A DNA stretch of 64,000 nt from Lachnospiraceae bacterium. GTDB taxonomy: Bacteria; Bacillota; Clostridia; Lachnospirales; Lachnospiraceae. Position numbers and translations under genes: made by a program. Shown in pieces: positions 27,443 to 36,765 of the stretch (the stretch's first letter is position 1; each line of letters begins with the position of its first letter). The stretch is taken from assembly GCA_022799755.1 (NCBI GenBank), contig JAAWOU010000001.1:88583-152582 (forward strand). The letters run 5' to 3'. The notes under the pieces are model-generated. The model saw nothing but the letters and a program-made list of their open reading frames with translations. It ran no database searches and was not told the origin of the DNA.

Positions 27443-29218
27443 CTAAGTGCGGACGTCAAACGCGTATCTGGAGAGCATGACTCCCCGCTCTTGCTTCAAA
27501 AGGGGCTCCAGCCCGCCTTTTGAAGATTTGTCTGTCTTCTTCTCTCTGGTGGTCATGGCATAGCTGCATTCATACCCGCGTCCCCGCAGTCGCTTTGTGA
27601 GAATCTCCATATGAGCCGCCATAAAGTCTATCATTTCCTCGTCCTGGAGATAGAATTTCGTATTCACTTTATTGTTCTGCATGGCCACGTACACGTCCAC
27701 AGGTCCCAGATGCTCCATGTCCAGATGCAGCAGGGCGCTGACGTTTCCGTCTTTCTTCGCCAGATTCTTCTTGTTCGTATAGACATACAGATCTCCGTGG
27801 GCCTCCCTCTGCTGCAAATGCAGGGGCAGCTGCACATAGCTGTACATCTGATTGAGCTGCTGCAGGAAATCCACGCTCTGAGACATGGAGGAGGCGGCCT
27901 GATAGGCCTCGCTTCCCCGCTGACCCGCATTTTCCAGCGCATTTGCCAGACCTTTCAGCTGTCTGTCCAGCCTGCGGTACAGCTCCTCCACCTTACCCGG
28001 AACCGCCAGTTCCTCCGGCCTAAGCGTCCAGTCCGCCTTGAAAACATTGGCGAAGAAAGTCCGGAAATGATCCCCGGAAAACAGCCGCTCCAGAGCCTGC
28101 ATGGCGCCTTGGGAGGTCCTTGCTCCCCCGGCCAATGTCCCCAGCTTTGCGAAGAGCGCTCCCGGCTCCATCTGTCCTCCGGCAAACTGCAGAATCTGGT
28201 TTCTCAGTTCCGCGGCCTCCTCCGGCGGCAGCTGCAGCGCATCCACAAGGTTCATGGCCTCCTCGGCCACAGCCGCCCGCAGGCTGCCCTGCACCGCGTC
28301 CGGCATTCCCTGTCCGGCGGTTTCGCCCTGTACGCCCACCGCCGCAGCGCCCGTCCCGTTTTCGACGCCTGCCGCTTCCCCCCGCAGTCTCTCTGTCAGG
28401 CCTAAGATTGTCTCTGTGCGGACGTCCGACGCCGCTTCAGCGCCCGATGCCCCCGGCACTGCCTGGCCATTGTCCCCCGTTCCCGTGAGTTGGCTGGCCG
28501 GCCCGCCGCCGTCGCCCGCCTCCCCGGCCTGACCCGGATTTTCGGTCAGGGAAAGCACCTCCTGATACAGCCTCACGGCCCCCAGGACATCTCCTTTCGC
28601 GACCATGGAGTCGAACACCTCGGGAAGCGCTCCCAGAATATCGTTCATGCCGTCCACCAGCTGATAGGTCAGATTCCTGTAAGACACCATCTGGTTCACA
28701 TTGGCTTCGTTCACAGGCAGCTGCAGCTTGTGGAGATTGATGATATCGGAGACGGTTGCCTGGGGATAGCTGTTGATCTCCCGGAAAATCTGCTGCAGGC
28801 TGCCCTTGTTCACGGGAAGCCCTGCCTCCATAAGCTGTTCTGTCATGTCCACGGTGTCCCGGTTCACGGGAAGCCCTGCCATATCCAGCGCTTTCAGCAC
28901 ATTCACGCCGGTGGCCACATTGGTAAACAGCGGGCTTAAAGTAAGCGAACTTCCATTGTTTTTGACCTCAAAGGTCATATTCTTCCCGATTTCTATGTTC
29001 ATGCTGCTGTCTATCCGCGCATTCAGCACCATATCCTCGGAAACCTTAATCTGCACCTCATTTCCGTTTCTGCCTACAATCTCACCGCTGATGGTCTGCC
29101 CCGGCACAAGGGAGCGAATCTGACGGTTTATCTGCTCCGTCTGGGCAGGGGTAGGCTGAGCGGTATGTCCTGTGTTGTCTGTCTTTATCTCCCCTGAAAA
29201 CAGCTGTGACAGTTTCAT
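27443..29218 (-). CDS. FliK-like hook-length-control-related protein (YlqG position)
   Basis: The protein is about 591 residues. The N-terminal part has an OB-like segment (PGQTISGEIVGRNGNEVQIKV) and the repeated motif AGLPVN (twice, near 115 and 135); the middle is Ala/Gly-rich and low in complexity, and the C-terminal ~150 residues (LPLHLQQREAHGDLYVYTNKK, LHLDMEHLGPVDVYVAMQNNKVNTKFYLQDEEMIDFM) resemble the FliK C-terminal domain. The open frame begins with a GTG at 29224, but the ATG at 29218 sits seven bases after AAAGGAG. It is paired with the FlhB-tail gene, and FliK and FlhB tails are known to bind each other in flagellar export. Confidence 0.75.
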   Translation of the reverse strand: MKLSQLFSGEIKTDNTGHTAQPTPAQTEQINRQIRSLVPGQTISGEIVGRNGNEVQIKVSEDMVLNARIDSSMNIEIGKNMTFEVKNNGSSLTLSPLFTNVATGVNVLKALDMAGLPVNRDTVDMTEQLMEAGLPVNKGSLQQIFREINSYPQATVSDIINLHKLQLPVNEANVNQMVSYRNLTYQLVDGMNDILGALPEVFDSMVAKGDVLGAVRLYQEVLSLTENPGQAGEAGDGGGPASQLTGTGDNGQAVPGASGAEAASDVRTETILGLTERLRGEAAGVENGTGAAAVGVQGETAGQGMPDAVQGSLRAAVAEEAMNLVDALQLPPEEAAELRNQILQFAGGQMEPGALFAKLGTLAGGARTSQGAMQALERLFSGDHFRTFFANVFKADWTLRPEELAVPGKVEELYRRLDRQLKGLANALENAGQRGSEAYQAASSMSQSVDFLQQLNQMYSYVQLPLHLQQREAHGDLYVYTNKKNLAKKDGNVSALLHLDMEHLGPVDVYVAMQNNKVNTKFYLQDEEMIDFMAAHMEILTKRLRGRGYECSYAMTTREKKTDKSSKGGLEPLLKQERGVMLSRYAFDVRT

Positions 29219-29233
29219 CCGCACTCTCCTTTC

Positions 29234-29989
29234 TCATAGCAGATTCTTAAGGAAGCTCTTTCTGTGTATGGGCGTGGGGCCGTATCTCTTCAGCGCCTCT
29301 ATATGCCCCGCGCTCCCATAGCCCTTGTTTCCGGCAAAGTCATACGCCGGATAGAGCTGATCGTACTCCCGCATCAGTCTGTCTCTCGTGACCTTTGCGA
29401 TAATGCTGGCTGCGCCTATGGAAATGCTCTTTGCATCCCCTTTGACAATGGGCACCTGCATAATGGAAACTTTCGGAATCGTCACCGCATCGTTCAGGAG
29501 AATGTCCGGCTTGCAGGCAAGGTTATCGATCGCATGCCGCATGGCCTCATAGGTGGCCTGGAGGATATTGATCTCGTCGATCCTCTGGGGCGTGGCATAT
29601 CCCACCGCACAGGAGAGCGCCTGCTCTTTGATAATCTCATAGAGCTCCTCTCTCTTTTTTTCGGACAATTGCTTTGAATCATTTATATATAGAATGCGGC
29701 AGTCTTTTGGAAGTATCACGGCGCCTGCCACCACGGGCCCTGCCAGGGGCCCTCTTCCGACCTCGTCTATCCCGCAGATATAGCTGTAGTCCTTGTACTG
29801 CTCCTCATAGACCCTGAGCGCCTCTATCCGCTTTTTTTCCTTTTCCAGCAAAGCCATGCGCTTCGACGCCGTCTCGACAAGCTTCTTCACGCCCGCTCTT
29901 TCGTCCCGGGCATATTCCTTTACAAATTCAGGCAGCTCCTCTATGGTTGCTGCCTGAAGAATCTTCTTTATCTCACTGGTACTTTTCAT
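29234..29989 (-). CDS. rnhB: Ribonuclease HII
   Basis: RNase HII removes ribonucleotides from DNA and RNA primers. The enzyme core is clear: YICGIDEVGRGPLAGPVVAGAVIL, with the DExxRG site, NDSKQLSEKKREELYE, and a later SIGAASIIAKVTRD and GYGSAGHIEALKRYGPTPIHR. There is an N-terminal helical extension of about 75 residues before the catalytic domain, as in Bacillus enzymes. The start is taken as MKSTSEIKK at 29989 (AAAGGAAC upstream) rather than 30025. It lies between lepB and the FliK-like gene. Confidence 0.96.
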   Translation of the reverse strand: MKSTSEIKKILQAATIEELPEFVKEYARDERAGVKKLVETASKRMALLEKEKKRIEALRVYEEQYKDYSYICGIDEVGRGPLAGPVVAGAVILPKDCRILYINDSKQLSEKKREELYEIIKEQALSCAVGYATPQRIDEINILQATYEAMRHAIDNLACKPDILLNDAVTIPKVSIMQVPIVKGDAKSISIGAASIIAKVTRDRLMREYDQLYPAYDFAGNKGYGSAGHIEALKRYGPTPIHRKSFLKNLL

Positions 29990-30034
29990 TCCGGTTCCTT
30001 TCGTCCATCTTCCCGCCCGTCTCATGGCCGCAGA

Positions 30035-30580
30035 TCACTGATGCTTCAATATGCCAAACTTTGCCAACGGCCAGATACGAACCCATGCCCTGCCTATAAT
30101 GTCCTCACCCTTGATATTCCCCACGATTTCCGTGCGGCTGTCGGTGCTGTGGTTGCGGTTATCTCCCATGACAAAGTACTCGTCCTCCCCCAGGACAATG
30201 GGATTGATTGCAATGCCCACATACTCCGGCGCGATGATCTCCCTGCCATAGCTCTCCTGGAGCAATTCCCCGTTGATGTATATATTGCCCTGTTGATCGA
30301 TCTGTACCGTCTCTCCCGGAAGACCGATGATCCTCTTGATATAATATGTATTCTTCTCCTGCTTAAAAGGAAAAACAATGATATCGAACCGCTTCGGTTT
30401 ACTGAAACGATAGGTAATCTTGTCCACGATCAAATTATCCCCGTCGGACAGCATGGGTTCCATGGAAGAACCGTCCACCTCTGTCCTCTGTCCCACAAAG
30501 GTAATCACCAGCCATGTCAGGCACAACACTCCCAGCAGATAAGCAAGGGTGCTTATCACTTCTTTCATCACCTTATTCAT
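30035..30580 (-). CDS. lepB: Signal peptidase I (first of two)
   Basis: Type I signal peptidase removes signal peptides outside the membrane. This 181-residue protein has one N-terminal membrane helix (~8-28), catalytic Ser in GSSMEPMLSDGD, catalytic Lys in YYIKRIIGLPGE, and the box E motif VMGDNRNHSTDSR. It starts inside the last codons of rbgA (8-base overlap) with AAGGGGTG upstream. A second, dissimilar signal peptidase lies on the other side of rbgA. Confidence 0.95.
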   Translation of the reverse strand: MNKVMKEVISTLAYLLGVLCLTWLVITFVGQRTEVDGSSMEPMLSDGDNLIVDKITYRFSKPKRFDIIVFPFKQEKNTYYIKRIIGLPGETVQIDQQGNIYINGELLQESYGREIIAPEYVGIAINPIVLGEDEYFVMGDNRNHSTDSRTEIVGNIKGEDIIGRAWVRIWPLAKFGILKHQ

Positions 30581-31505
30581 TGTTACACCCCTTGCCCGCT
30601 TTTGCGGGCGTCAATTCTACTTTGTTCTCCCTGCCTGCCCTCTCAGACATTTGGGGGCGCTCCAGCGTCATTCTTCCCAGACGGCCGCTCCTGAAATCAT
30701 CCACAAGCAAATCGGCCGCTTTCTTCAGATCAAGGCTCTCTCCTTTCAGAAAGCACTTTCTGCCACGGGCAATCTCCTCCAGTATCCCGGCCATCCCCCT
30801 GGAATCCGGATCCTTCTCCCAGGAAATACCGTATCTTTTTGCCACGGCTTCCGGATAGAGTTTGCGCAGAGTTTCCAGCAGATCGCAGGCAAGCTCCTCC
30901 ATCAGGATGATCTCATCGTTCATGGAGCCGATAAAAGCCAGATGCATCCCTACCAGATTGTCTTCGAATTTCGGCCAGAGAATGCCCGGCGTATCCAGCA
31001 GTTCCAGCGTCTTATTCAGGCGAATCCACTGCTTTCCCTTTGTGACTCCCGGCTTGTTCCCGGTTTTGGTACATGCCTTGCCCGCAAAGGCATTGATGAA
31101 AGTGGACTTGCCCACATTGGGGATCCCCACCACCATAGCCCTCACAGGCCGGTTCAGGATGCCGCGCTTTCTGTCCCTCTCGATTTTCTCGGCGCAGGCT
31201 TTCTGTACAAGGCCGTTTATCGACTTGATGCCGAAACCGGACTTGGAGTTCACCTCCAGGGCATAGATCCCTCTCTCCTCAAAATATCGCATCCAGGCCT
31301 GATTGCTCCCCGGGTCTGCCAGATCGGATTTATTCAAGAGTACAATCCTGGCCTTTCCCTTACCCAGCTCGTCGATGTCCGGATTGCGGCTGGCTATGGG
31401 CACTCTGGCGTCTACCAGCTCTATGATCAAATCAATCAGTTTCAGATTTTCCTGCATCATACGCTTCGCTTTTGTCATATGACCAGGATACCATTGATAG
31501 TTCAT
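30573..31505 (-). CDS. rbgA: Ribosome biogenesis GTPase RbgA (YlqF)
   Basis: RbgA acts in late 50S assembly. The 310-residue protein is a circularly permuted GTPase: WYPGHMTKAKR at the N-terminus, then NKSDLAD (G4) before GIPNVGKSTFIN (G1) and DTPGILWPKFED (G3), followed by an RNA-binding C-terminal domain. It is enclosed by two signal peptidase genes and starts one base after the upstream one ends, with a weak binding site, which implies coupled translation. Confidence 0.96.
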   Translation of the reverse strand: MNYQWYPGHMTKAKRMMQENLKLIDLIIELVDARVPIASRNPDIDELGKGKARIVLLNKSDLADPGSNQAWMRYFEERGIYALEVNSKSGFGIKSINGLVQKACAEKIERDRKRGILNRPVRAMVVGIPNVGKSTFINAFAGKACTKTGNKPGVTKGKQWIRLNKTLELLDTPGILWPKFEDNLVGMHLAFIGSMNDEIILMEELACDLLETLRKLYPEAVAKRYGISWEKDPDSRGMAGILEEIARGRKCFLKGESLDLKKAADLLVDDFRSGRLGRMTLERPQMSERAGRENKVELTPAKAGKGCNNE

Positions 31506-31506
31506 T

Positions 31507-32085
31507 CTATTTTACGAATCCCATGCCCGCGTCCTCACAGGATGCACGGAACCATACCTTTCCTATAATGTCTTCCTCTTTCACCGGTCCGATGTTGGCT
31601 GACCGGCTGTCCTCGCTGTTGCCCGGATTGTCGCCGATGCAGAAGTACTCGCCGTTCTCCACCGTGAATTCCTCGCTGGCGATTCCCGCCTCAGCCAGCT
31701 TTTCCTCCACCCATGGACTTGCCTCCCCGTTCACGTACAGGATGCCGTCCCGGATCACCACGCGGTCTCCCGGCACTGCCGCCACTCGCTTCACATAAAA
31801 ATGCGCATTCTCATTCCCATTGGGAAGAAACACGATCACATCCCCCCTTTTCGGGGAAGAGATCAGATAGAGGAAAGAATTGATGAATATCCGCTGTCCA
31901 TTGTACAGTGCAGGCTCCATGGACACGCCCACCACATTGGTGCTCATCCCCAGAAAGACATTCAGCACCACTGCGATGAAAATCGCGGTGAAGACGCCGA
32001 ATATCCAGCTGAAGACCTCCCGCACATGGGCCGGGCTTATTTTCTTTTTCCGCCTGTAAAAACTTAGACCCTTGTTTTTTGCCAT
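31507..32085 (-). CDS. lepB: Signal peptidase I (second)
   Basis: This protein of about 192 residues has a basic N-terminus (YRRKKKISPAHVREV), one membrane helix (~25-45), the catalytic Ser in GVSMEPALYNGQ, the catalytic Lys in FYVKRVAAVPGD and the box E segment IGDNPGNSEDSRS. The box E differs from the usual GDNR by having GDNP. The chosen start MAKNKGLSF at 32085 has AGGAATG upstream; the frame is open to 32115. It is separated from rplS by a terminator and heads the rbgA-rnhB run. Confidence 0.9.
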   Translation of the reverse strand: MAKNKGLSFYRRKKKISPAHVREVFSWIFGVFTAIFIAVVLNVFLGMSTNVVGVSMEPALYNGQRIFINSFLYLISSPKRGDVIVFLPNGNENAHFYVKRVAAVPGDRVVIRDGILYVNGEASPWVEEKLAEAGIASEEFTVENGEYFCIGDNPGNSEDSRSANIGPVKEEDIIGKVWFRASCEDAGMGFVK

Positions 32086-32100
32086 ATGATCATTCCTGAT

Positions 32101-32133
32101 GAAAGAAAAGAGCAACTACCTGAGTAATTGCCC
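32101..32133 (-). terminator. Rho-independent terminator after rplS
   Basis: On the minus strand the arms GGGCAATTAC and GTAGTTGCTC (32110-32133) pair with two G-U wobbles around a four-base loop and are followed by CTTTTCTTT. It lies between rplS and lepB and should limit read-through. Confidence 0.75.
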
Positions 32134-32143
32134 TTTTGTCCGC

Positions 32144-32491
32144 TTACCTTACGGCTTCCTTTACCTTTGCCTTCTTACCGACGCGGTCTCTCAGGTAGTT
32201 CAGCTTAGCGCGTCTGACCTTACCTCTTCTGATTACCTCAACCTTTTCCACATTGGGGGAATGTACGGGCCAGGTCTTCTCAACACCGATACCGTTGGAA
32301 GTCTTTCTGACCGTAAACGTCTCACGGCTGCTTCCGCCCTGTCTCTTCAGGACAATACCCTCGAATACCTGGATTCTCTCGCGGTTTCCTTCCTTGATCT
32401 TACCGTATACTTTCACGGTATCGCCTACATTGAAGTCATCGACCTCGCTCTTGAGCTGCTCTGCTTCAATCTCTCTGATAATGTCACTCAT
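32144..32491 (-). CDS. rplS: 50S ribosomal protein L19
   Basis: The 115-residue protein matches L19, which sits at the 30S-50S interface. It reads [14 protein letters not shown], then [33 protein letters not shown] and [24 protein letters not shown]. The start at 32491 has AAAGGAGG upstream. The frame is open further left to 32707, but that part overlaps trmD and is not coding. It follows trmD as in most Firmicutes and is ended by a terminator. Confidence 0.97.
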   Translation of the reverse strand: MSDIIREIEAEQLKSEVDDFNVGDTVKVYGKIKEGNRERIQVFEGIVLKRQGGSSRETFTVRKTSNGIGVEKTWPVHSPNVEKVEVIRRGKVRRAKLNYLRDRVGKKAKVKEAVR

Positions 32492-32580
32492 AGTGAGCCT
32501 CCTTTTTTGCCGGATGTTCTTAATACCTTTCTGGTAACAGAGGACCATCTCTTCTAAACAACATGAAAAGTTTAGCATAT

Positions 32581-34002
32581 TCACGTATCTTTTGCAAGCA
32601 CTTTTTCCAGCCACCAGAAAGATTTTTCGGCCTTGTAAAAGCCCAGCTTCTCCTGAAGCCTCATGGAGGCTGTATTTTGGGCCGCCACATGCCCATATGG
32701 CACCCATCCCTTTTCAAGCATACGGTTCACGGCCCAGGCCTCCAGCGAGGCCCCGATTCCTCTCCCCCGGAAAGCATCCTCCACAAACAGCATCCCCAGG
32801 CTTCCCTCATCGTGCATGCCCGCGAATCCCACCTGACGGCCCTCTAAGAACGCGCCGTACATGGCCCCGGCCTGAATCCGCTCCCGGACATACTCCTGAT
32901 CCGTGCCCGGGCCTTCCTGTCCGTATCCGTACCATTTGCATACGTACGCAGAATCGTCCATGGAGAGTTGTCTGATCTCCTTATGCTTTACGGGCAGCGG
33001 CTCTCTTTTTGTGTACAGCACCTGGCTGAATTCCCCGAAGAGGACATATTTTTCCCTTGTCAACATATCCCGCAGGAACGGTTCGGACAGGAGGATCATC
33101 TGCGTGTCTTCGGGAATCAGCTCCGTCATCCTTTCGCCGGTCTCCCGGTCAAGCGCGGTCATCATACAGATTCTTGCTTTTCTGTCATACAGCAGCACCG
33201 CCGTGTCCCGCCCGCGAAAATCCGTATACAATACATCGGCCCGCCCTCTGGAGAGGCTTTCCATCATGTGGATATGATTTCTTTTCTCCTTGGAAAGTCT
33301 CTGAATCAGATCCTGCCTTTCCTGATATTTCTCATATAGGTCAGGGCGTCTCTTTGCGGTGCGCTGTCTGGACTGCTCCAGCCGCCATGCCGCCACCTGC
33401 CTGTGATTCCCGGAGAGCAGTACTTTTGGCACCCGCATTCCCTGCCATTCCTCCGGCCTGGAATACTGCGGATATTCCAGCAAGTCATTGTAAAAGCTCT
33501 CCTCCCCGGCTGAGCTCTCATTGCCCAGCACGCCGGGAATCAGCCTTGCGACGGCATCGATCATCACCATGGCAGCCAGCTCCCCCCCTGTCAGCACATA
33601 GTCTCCGATGGATACCTGGTCCGTGACGACTTTCTCCAGCACTCTCTCGTCAATGCCCTCATAGTGGCCGCAGAGGAACACCAGCTCCTCCTCTTTCGCA
33701 AATTCTTCCGCCATTCTCTGGGTAAAGGGCACGCCCTGGGGCGTCACATAGATGGTCCTCACCTGCCTGCCCCCTGTCACGGCCCGGTGCGCATCATATA
33801 CGGGCTGCGCCTGCATGAGCATGCCGGCCCCGCCTCCGTAAGGATAATCGTCCACTTTCCTGTGTTTATCCCGGGTGTATTCCCGGATATCCACCGGGTG
33901 CAGAAAGAGAATGCCTTTCTCTGCCGCCCTGCCGATGATGCTGGCAGACAGTCCCTGTTCAACCATGTCCGGAAACAAGGTCAAAATGTGAAATCTGGTC
34001 AT
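32581..34002 (-). CDS. trmD: tRNA (guanine37-N1)-methyltransferase TrmD fused to a GNAT acetyltransferase
   Basis: The protein has two parts. Residues 1-~240 are a complete Trm[54 protein letters not shown], and the SAM/tRNA site [13 protein letters not shown] (196-207). TrmD normally ends there, near 245 residues. Here ~230 more residues follow; the last ~125 read as a GNAT fold with the acetyl-CoA loop [13 protein letters not shown] (408-420) and [17 protein letters not shown] (443-459). Residues 250-340 look like the N-terminal part of a two-domain GNAT. The start is ATG 34002 (a GTG at 34011 is possible), 7 bases past the rimM stop. The frame is unbroken through the junction. Confidence 0.92.
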   Translation of the reverse strand: MTRFHILTLFPDMVEQGLSASIIGRAAEKGILFLHPVDIREYTRDKHRKVDDYPYGGGAGMLMQAQPVYDAHRAVTGGRQVRTIYVTPQGVPFTQRMAEEFAKEEELVFLCGHYEGIDERVLEKVVTDQVSIGDYVLTGGELAAMVMIDAVARLIPGVLGNESSAGEESFYNDLLEYPQYSRPEEWQGMRVPKVLLSGNHRQVAAWRLEQSRQRTAKRRPDLYEKYQERQDLIQRLSKEKRNHIHMMESLSRGRADVLYTDFRGRDTAVLLYDRKARICMMTALDRETGERMTELIPEDTQMILLSEPFLRDMLTREKYVLFGEFSQVLYTKREPLPVKHKEIRQLSMDDSAYVCKWYGYGQEGPGTDQEYVRERIQAGAMYGAFLEGRQVGFAGMHDEGSLGMLFVEDAFRGRGIGASLEAWAVNRMLEKGWVPYGHVAAQNTASMRLQEKLGFYKAEKSFWWLEKVLAKDT

Positions 34003-34007
34003 ATCAT

Positions 34008-34532
34008 TCACGCTCCGTCCAACAATCCGTCCAGAATGTGTATTCTGATGAAACCGGCCTCCACATCAACTTCCAGGACACACTGTTTGATGGCGGGCAA
34101 GAGAAGCTCCCTGCCGTCCGACATGGTTATGACATACACATCGTTGGCACCTGTCTCCAGCACATCCTTGAGCACGCCGATCTCGGTTCCGTCCTCGTCC
34201 CGCACTGACATGCCGATGAGGTCGGCGATGAAATATTCATCCTTTTGCAGGCGGACGGCCTCGCTCCTGGGCACCAGCAGAGAAGCCTTGCGGTATTTTT
34301 GCGCATCCTCTATGTGATCGATGCCCTGGAACTTCAATATGGCGAACTGTTTAAAGAATTTCACGCTCTCTATCTCCAGAACGGTTCCCATAGTCTGCGC
34401 CTTTCCGGTATCCAGCGTCACTTTCTTCAGCTTTTTAAACCGCTTCACGTCATCCGTGGTAGGATACACTTTCACTTCGCCGTGAAGTCCATGGGTGGCG
34501 GTTATAATGCCTATCTTGAAAAAATCCTCCAT
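34008..34532 (-). CDS. rimM: Ribosome maturation factor RimM
   Basis: RimM binds S19 and helps 30S maturation. The protein of about 174 residues has the RimM N-domain (FFKIGIITATHGLHGEVKVYPTTDDVKRF) and the PRC-barrel C-domain (YFIADLIGMSVRDEDGTEIGVLKDVLETGANDVYVI, LLLPAIKQCVLEVDVE). The start MEDFFKIG at 34532 is preceded by GAGGGG. It lies between khpA and trmD in the usual Firmicutes order. Confidence 0.96.
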   Translation of the reverse strand: MEDFFKIGIITATHGLHGEVKVYPTTDDVKRFKKLKKVTLDTGKAQTMGTVLEIESVKFFKQFAILKFQGIDHIEDAQKYRKASLLVPRSEAVRLQKDEYFIADLIGMSVRDEDGTEIGVLKDVLETGANDVYVITMSDGRELLLPAIKQCVLEVDVEAGFIRIHILDGLLDGA

Positions 34533-34663
34533 TTTATACCCCTCAATCAAAAAGCTGTTGCTCTCGAAAGACCATGCAGGACATGATGTCTCATGTTCAA
34601 AAACACCCTGTCCTGTCTGCCCCTCTCACACAACAGCCTTTTGCACTCCGGCGCATGTCTCCG

Positions 34664-34909
34664 CTATACGATTTCAACATCCACGTTCTTCTTCTCACGG
34701 AAAGATGCGGCTTTCACCACCGAGCGAATCGCCTTTGCGATCCTGCCCTGCTTGCCGATGACTTTCCCCATGTCCGAGGGCGATACGTGCAGTTCGATGA
34801 CCGTGCTCCTGCCGTCGGCTTTCTCGTTCACCACCACCTCGTCAGGGTTGTCCACAAGCGCTTTTGCAATCACTTCCACTAACTTTTTGGAATGCATTTC
34901 TTCCATCAT
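34664..34909 (-). CDS. khpA: KH-domain RNA-binding protein (KhpA/YlqC)
   Basis: This 81-residue protein is a single KH domain. It reads KLVEVIAKALVDNPDEV, then the GxxG loop in HVSPSDMGKVIGKQGRIAKAIRSVVKAAS. KhpA proteins bind RNA and influence cell division in other Firmicutes. The start at 34909 (MMEEMHSKK) has GGAGGTGG seven bases upstream. It lies between rpsP and rimM, its standard location. Confidence 0.95.
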   Translation of the reverse strand: MMEEMHSKKLVEVIAKALVDNPDEVVVNEKADGRSTVIELHVSPSDMGKVIGKQGRIAKAIRSVVKAASFREKKNVDVEIV

Positions 34910-34932
34910 AAGCCACCTCCAGGCATCAAAAT

Positions 34933-35178
34933 TTACTTCTCGATACCAGCAGCTTTGAACAGTTTTCCTACCGTCTCCGTGGGCTGAGCGCCATTGGCCA
35001 GCCATTTCTTAGCAAGCTCCTCATTGATTTTGAAAGTGCTGGGATCCGTGCTGGGATCATAGGTACCGATTTCCTCAATGAATCTGCCATCTCTGGGAGA
35101 ACGGGAATCAGCCACGATGATTCTATAAAAAGGAGCTTTCTTCTGTCCCATTCTTCTAAGTCTGATCTTTACTGCCAT
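34933..35178 (-). CDS. rpsP: 30S ribosomal protein S16
   Basis: The 81-residue protein starts [20 protein letters not shown] and continues with [21 protein letters not shown], diagnostic of S16. AAAGAGGT lies upstream of the ATG. It opens the rpsP-khpA-rimM-trmD-rplS cluster. Confidence 0.98.
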   Translation of the reverse strand: MAVKIRLRRMGQKKAPFYRIIVADSRSPRDGRFIEEIGTYDPSTDPSTFKINEELAKKWLANGAQPTETVGKLFKAAGIEK

Positions 35179-35286
35179 TGTCTACCTCTTTCTGCCGTCC
35201 TGCGCGGCCTTGTGTTAATTTATTTGTATTCTGAAATGGGATTCCGGCGGATCTCTCCTGTCGGATCCATGTTCATTCGCCATTTG

Positions 35287-36654
35287 TCAGAAAGGAAATT
35301 TTCCTTTGCCCATGCCCGGAAAACCGCCGAACTTCCCGCGGCCTTTTCTCCCGCCGCCGAACTGCTTCATCATCTTCTGACTCTCCTCAAAGCGCTTGAT
35401 GAAGCGGTTCACCACCGCAATGTCCACGCCCGCGCCCTTTGCGATGCGGTGTTTCCTCTGAGGATTCAAAAGCTTGGGATTTCTGCGCTCTTCCTTTGTC
35501 ATGGAAAGAACGATGGCCTCCATATGGCGCATCTGCTTCTCATCGATCATGGATTCCAGATCCGCGCTCTTTACGCCCAGTCCCGGAAGCATGCTCAAAA
35601 TACTGGACAATCCGCCCATGTTCCGCATCTGCCTCATGCTCTCCAGATAGTCCTCAAAGTCAAACTTGCCTTTCTTCATGCGGCCGGCCATCTCCCGGCT
35701 TTTGTCCTCGTCCAGATCGATGCTCTCCTGCGCTTTCTCAATCAGCGAGAGCACATCTCCCATACCCAGGATCCGGTTTGCCATGCGGTCAGGGTAGAAC
35801 TGCTCCATGTCCGACAGCTTCTCGCCCATGCTCACATACAGAATCGGTTTGCCCGTGACTGCTTTGATGGAAAGGGCCGCGCCGCCTCTGGTATCACCGT
35901 CCATCTTGGACAGCACCACCCCGTCTATGCCTACTTTGTCGTCGAACTCCTTTGCCACGTTCACGGCGTCCTGGCCGGTCATGGCATCCACCACCAGCAA
36001 TGTCTGGTGTACGGCCACCGTGCCTTTGATCTCCCGGAGCTCAGCCATCATGTCCTCGTCTATGTGCAGACGGCCCGCCGTGTCCAGAATGACTACATTA
36101 TGGCCGTTTTTCTCCGCGTAGCGGACGGCTTCCGCTGCGATCTCGCTTGGGCTGTGATCCGTTCCCATGGAGAATACGTCCACTTCCTGCTTCCTGCCGT
36201 TGATCTCCAGCTGCTCGATGGCCGCCGGACGGTAGATGTCGCATGCCGCCAGCAGCGACTTTTTGCCTTTCAGCTTTAATTTCCCTGCGATCTTGGCCGT
36301 AGCCGTTGTCTTTCCGGCGCCCTGCAGACCCGCCATCATGATGACGGTAATGGACTTGCCCGGCTGCATGGCGATCTCCGTGGTCTCACTGCCCATGAGG
36401 GAGATCATCTCCTCATTGACGATCTTGATGACCATCTGTCCCGGATTCAGGCCGTTCATCACATCCTGTCCGATGGCCCGCTCCTCCACGGCTTTCACGA
36501 ACTGTTTGACCACCTTGAAATTCACGTCGGCTTCCAAAAGGGCCATCTTCACTTCTTTCAGAGCGGCCTTTACGTCCTCCTCAGTGAGGCGTCCCTTGCT
36601 CCTTAAGCTCTTGAATACATTCTGCAGTTTATCTGTTAAGCTCTCAAATGCCAC
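35287..36654 (-). CDS. ffh: Signal recognition particle protein Ffh
   Basis: Ffh binds signal sequences and 4.5S/SRP RNA and docks with FtsY (encoded at 41.1 kb). The 455-residue protein has the N domain, a G domain with GLQGAGKTTATAKIA, DTAGRLHIDEDMM and SKMDGDTRGGAALSI, and a methionine-rich M domain ending in GKGRGKFGGFPGMGKGKFPF. The start codon is GTG at 36654 with AAGGAG upstream. It is downstream of ylxM, as in Bacillus. Confidence 0.98.
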   Translation of the reverse strand: MAFESLTDKLQNVFKSLRSKGRLTEEDVKAALKEVKMALLEADVNFKVVKQFVKAVEERAIGQDVMNGLNPGQMVIKIVNEEMISLMGSETTEIAMQPGKSITVIMMAGLQGAGKTTATAKIAGKLKLKGKKSLLAACDIYRPAAIEQLEINGRKQEVDVFSMGTDHSPSEIAAEAVRYAEKNGHNVVILDTAGRLHIDEDMMAELREIKGTVAVHQTLLVVDAMTGQDAVNVAKEFDDKVGIDGVVLSKMDGDTRGGAALSIKAVTGKPILYVSMGEKLSDMEQFYPDRMANRILGMGDVLSLIEKAQESIDLDEDKSREMAGRMKKGKFDFEDYLESMRQMRNMGGLSSILSMLPGLGVKSADLESMIDEKQMRHMEAIVLSMTKEERRNPKLLNPQRKHRIAKGAGVDIAVVNRFIKRFEESQKMMKQFGGGRKGRGKFGGFPGMGKGKFPF

Positions 36655-36765
36655 CTGTGACTCCTTGTCATGTTGTTTTTATACATCTGTGTCAGTTTCC
36701 GCTCCGCGCGCACCCACCGCCCGGGGCTTTCGTCCGTCAGGCTCTTGCCCCCTGTTCCGCTCCGT

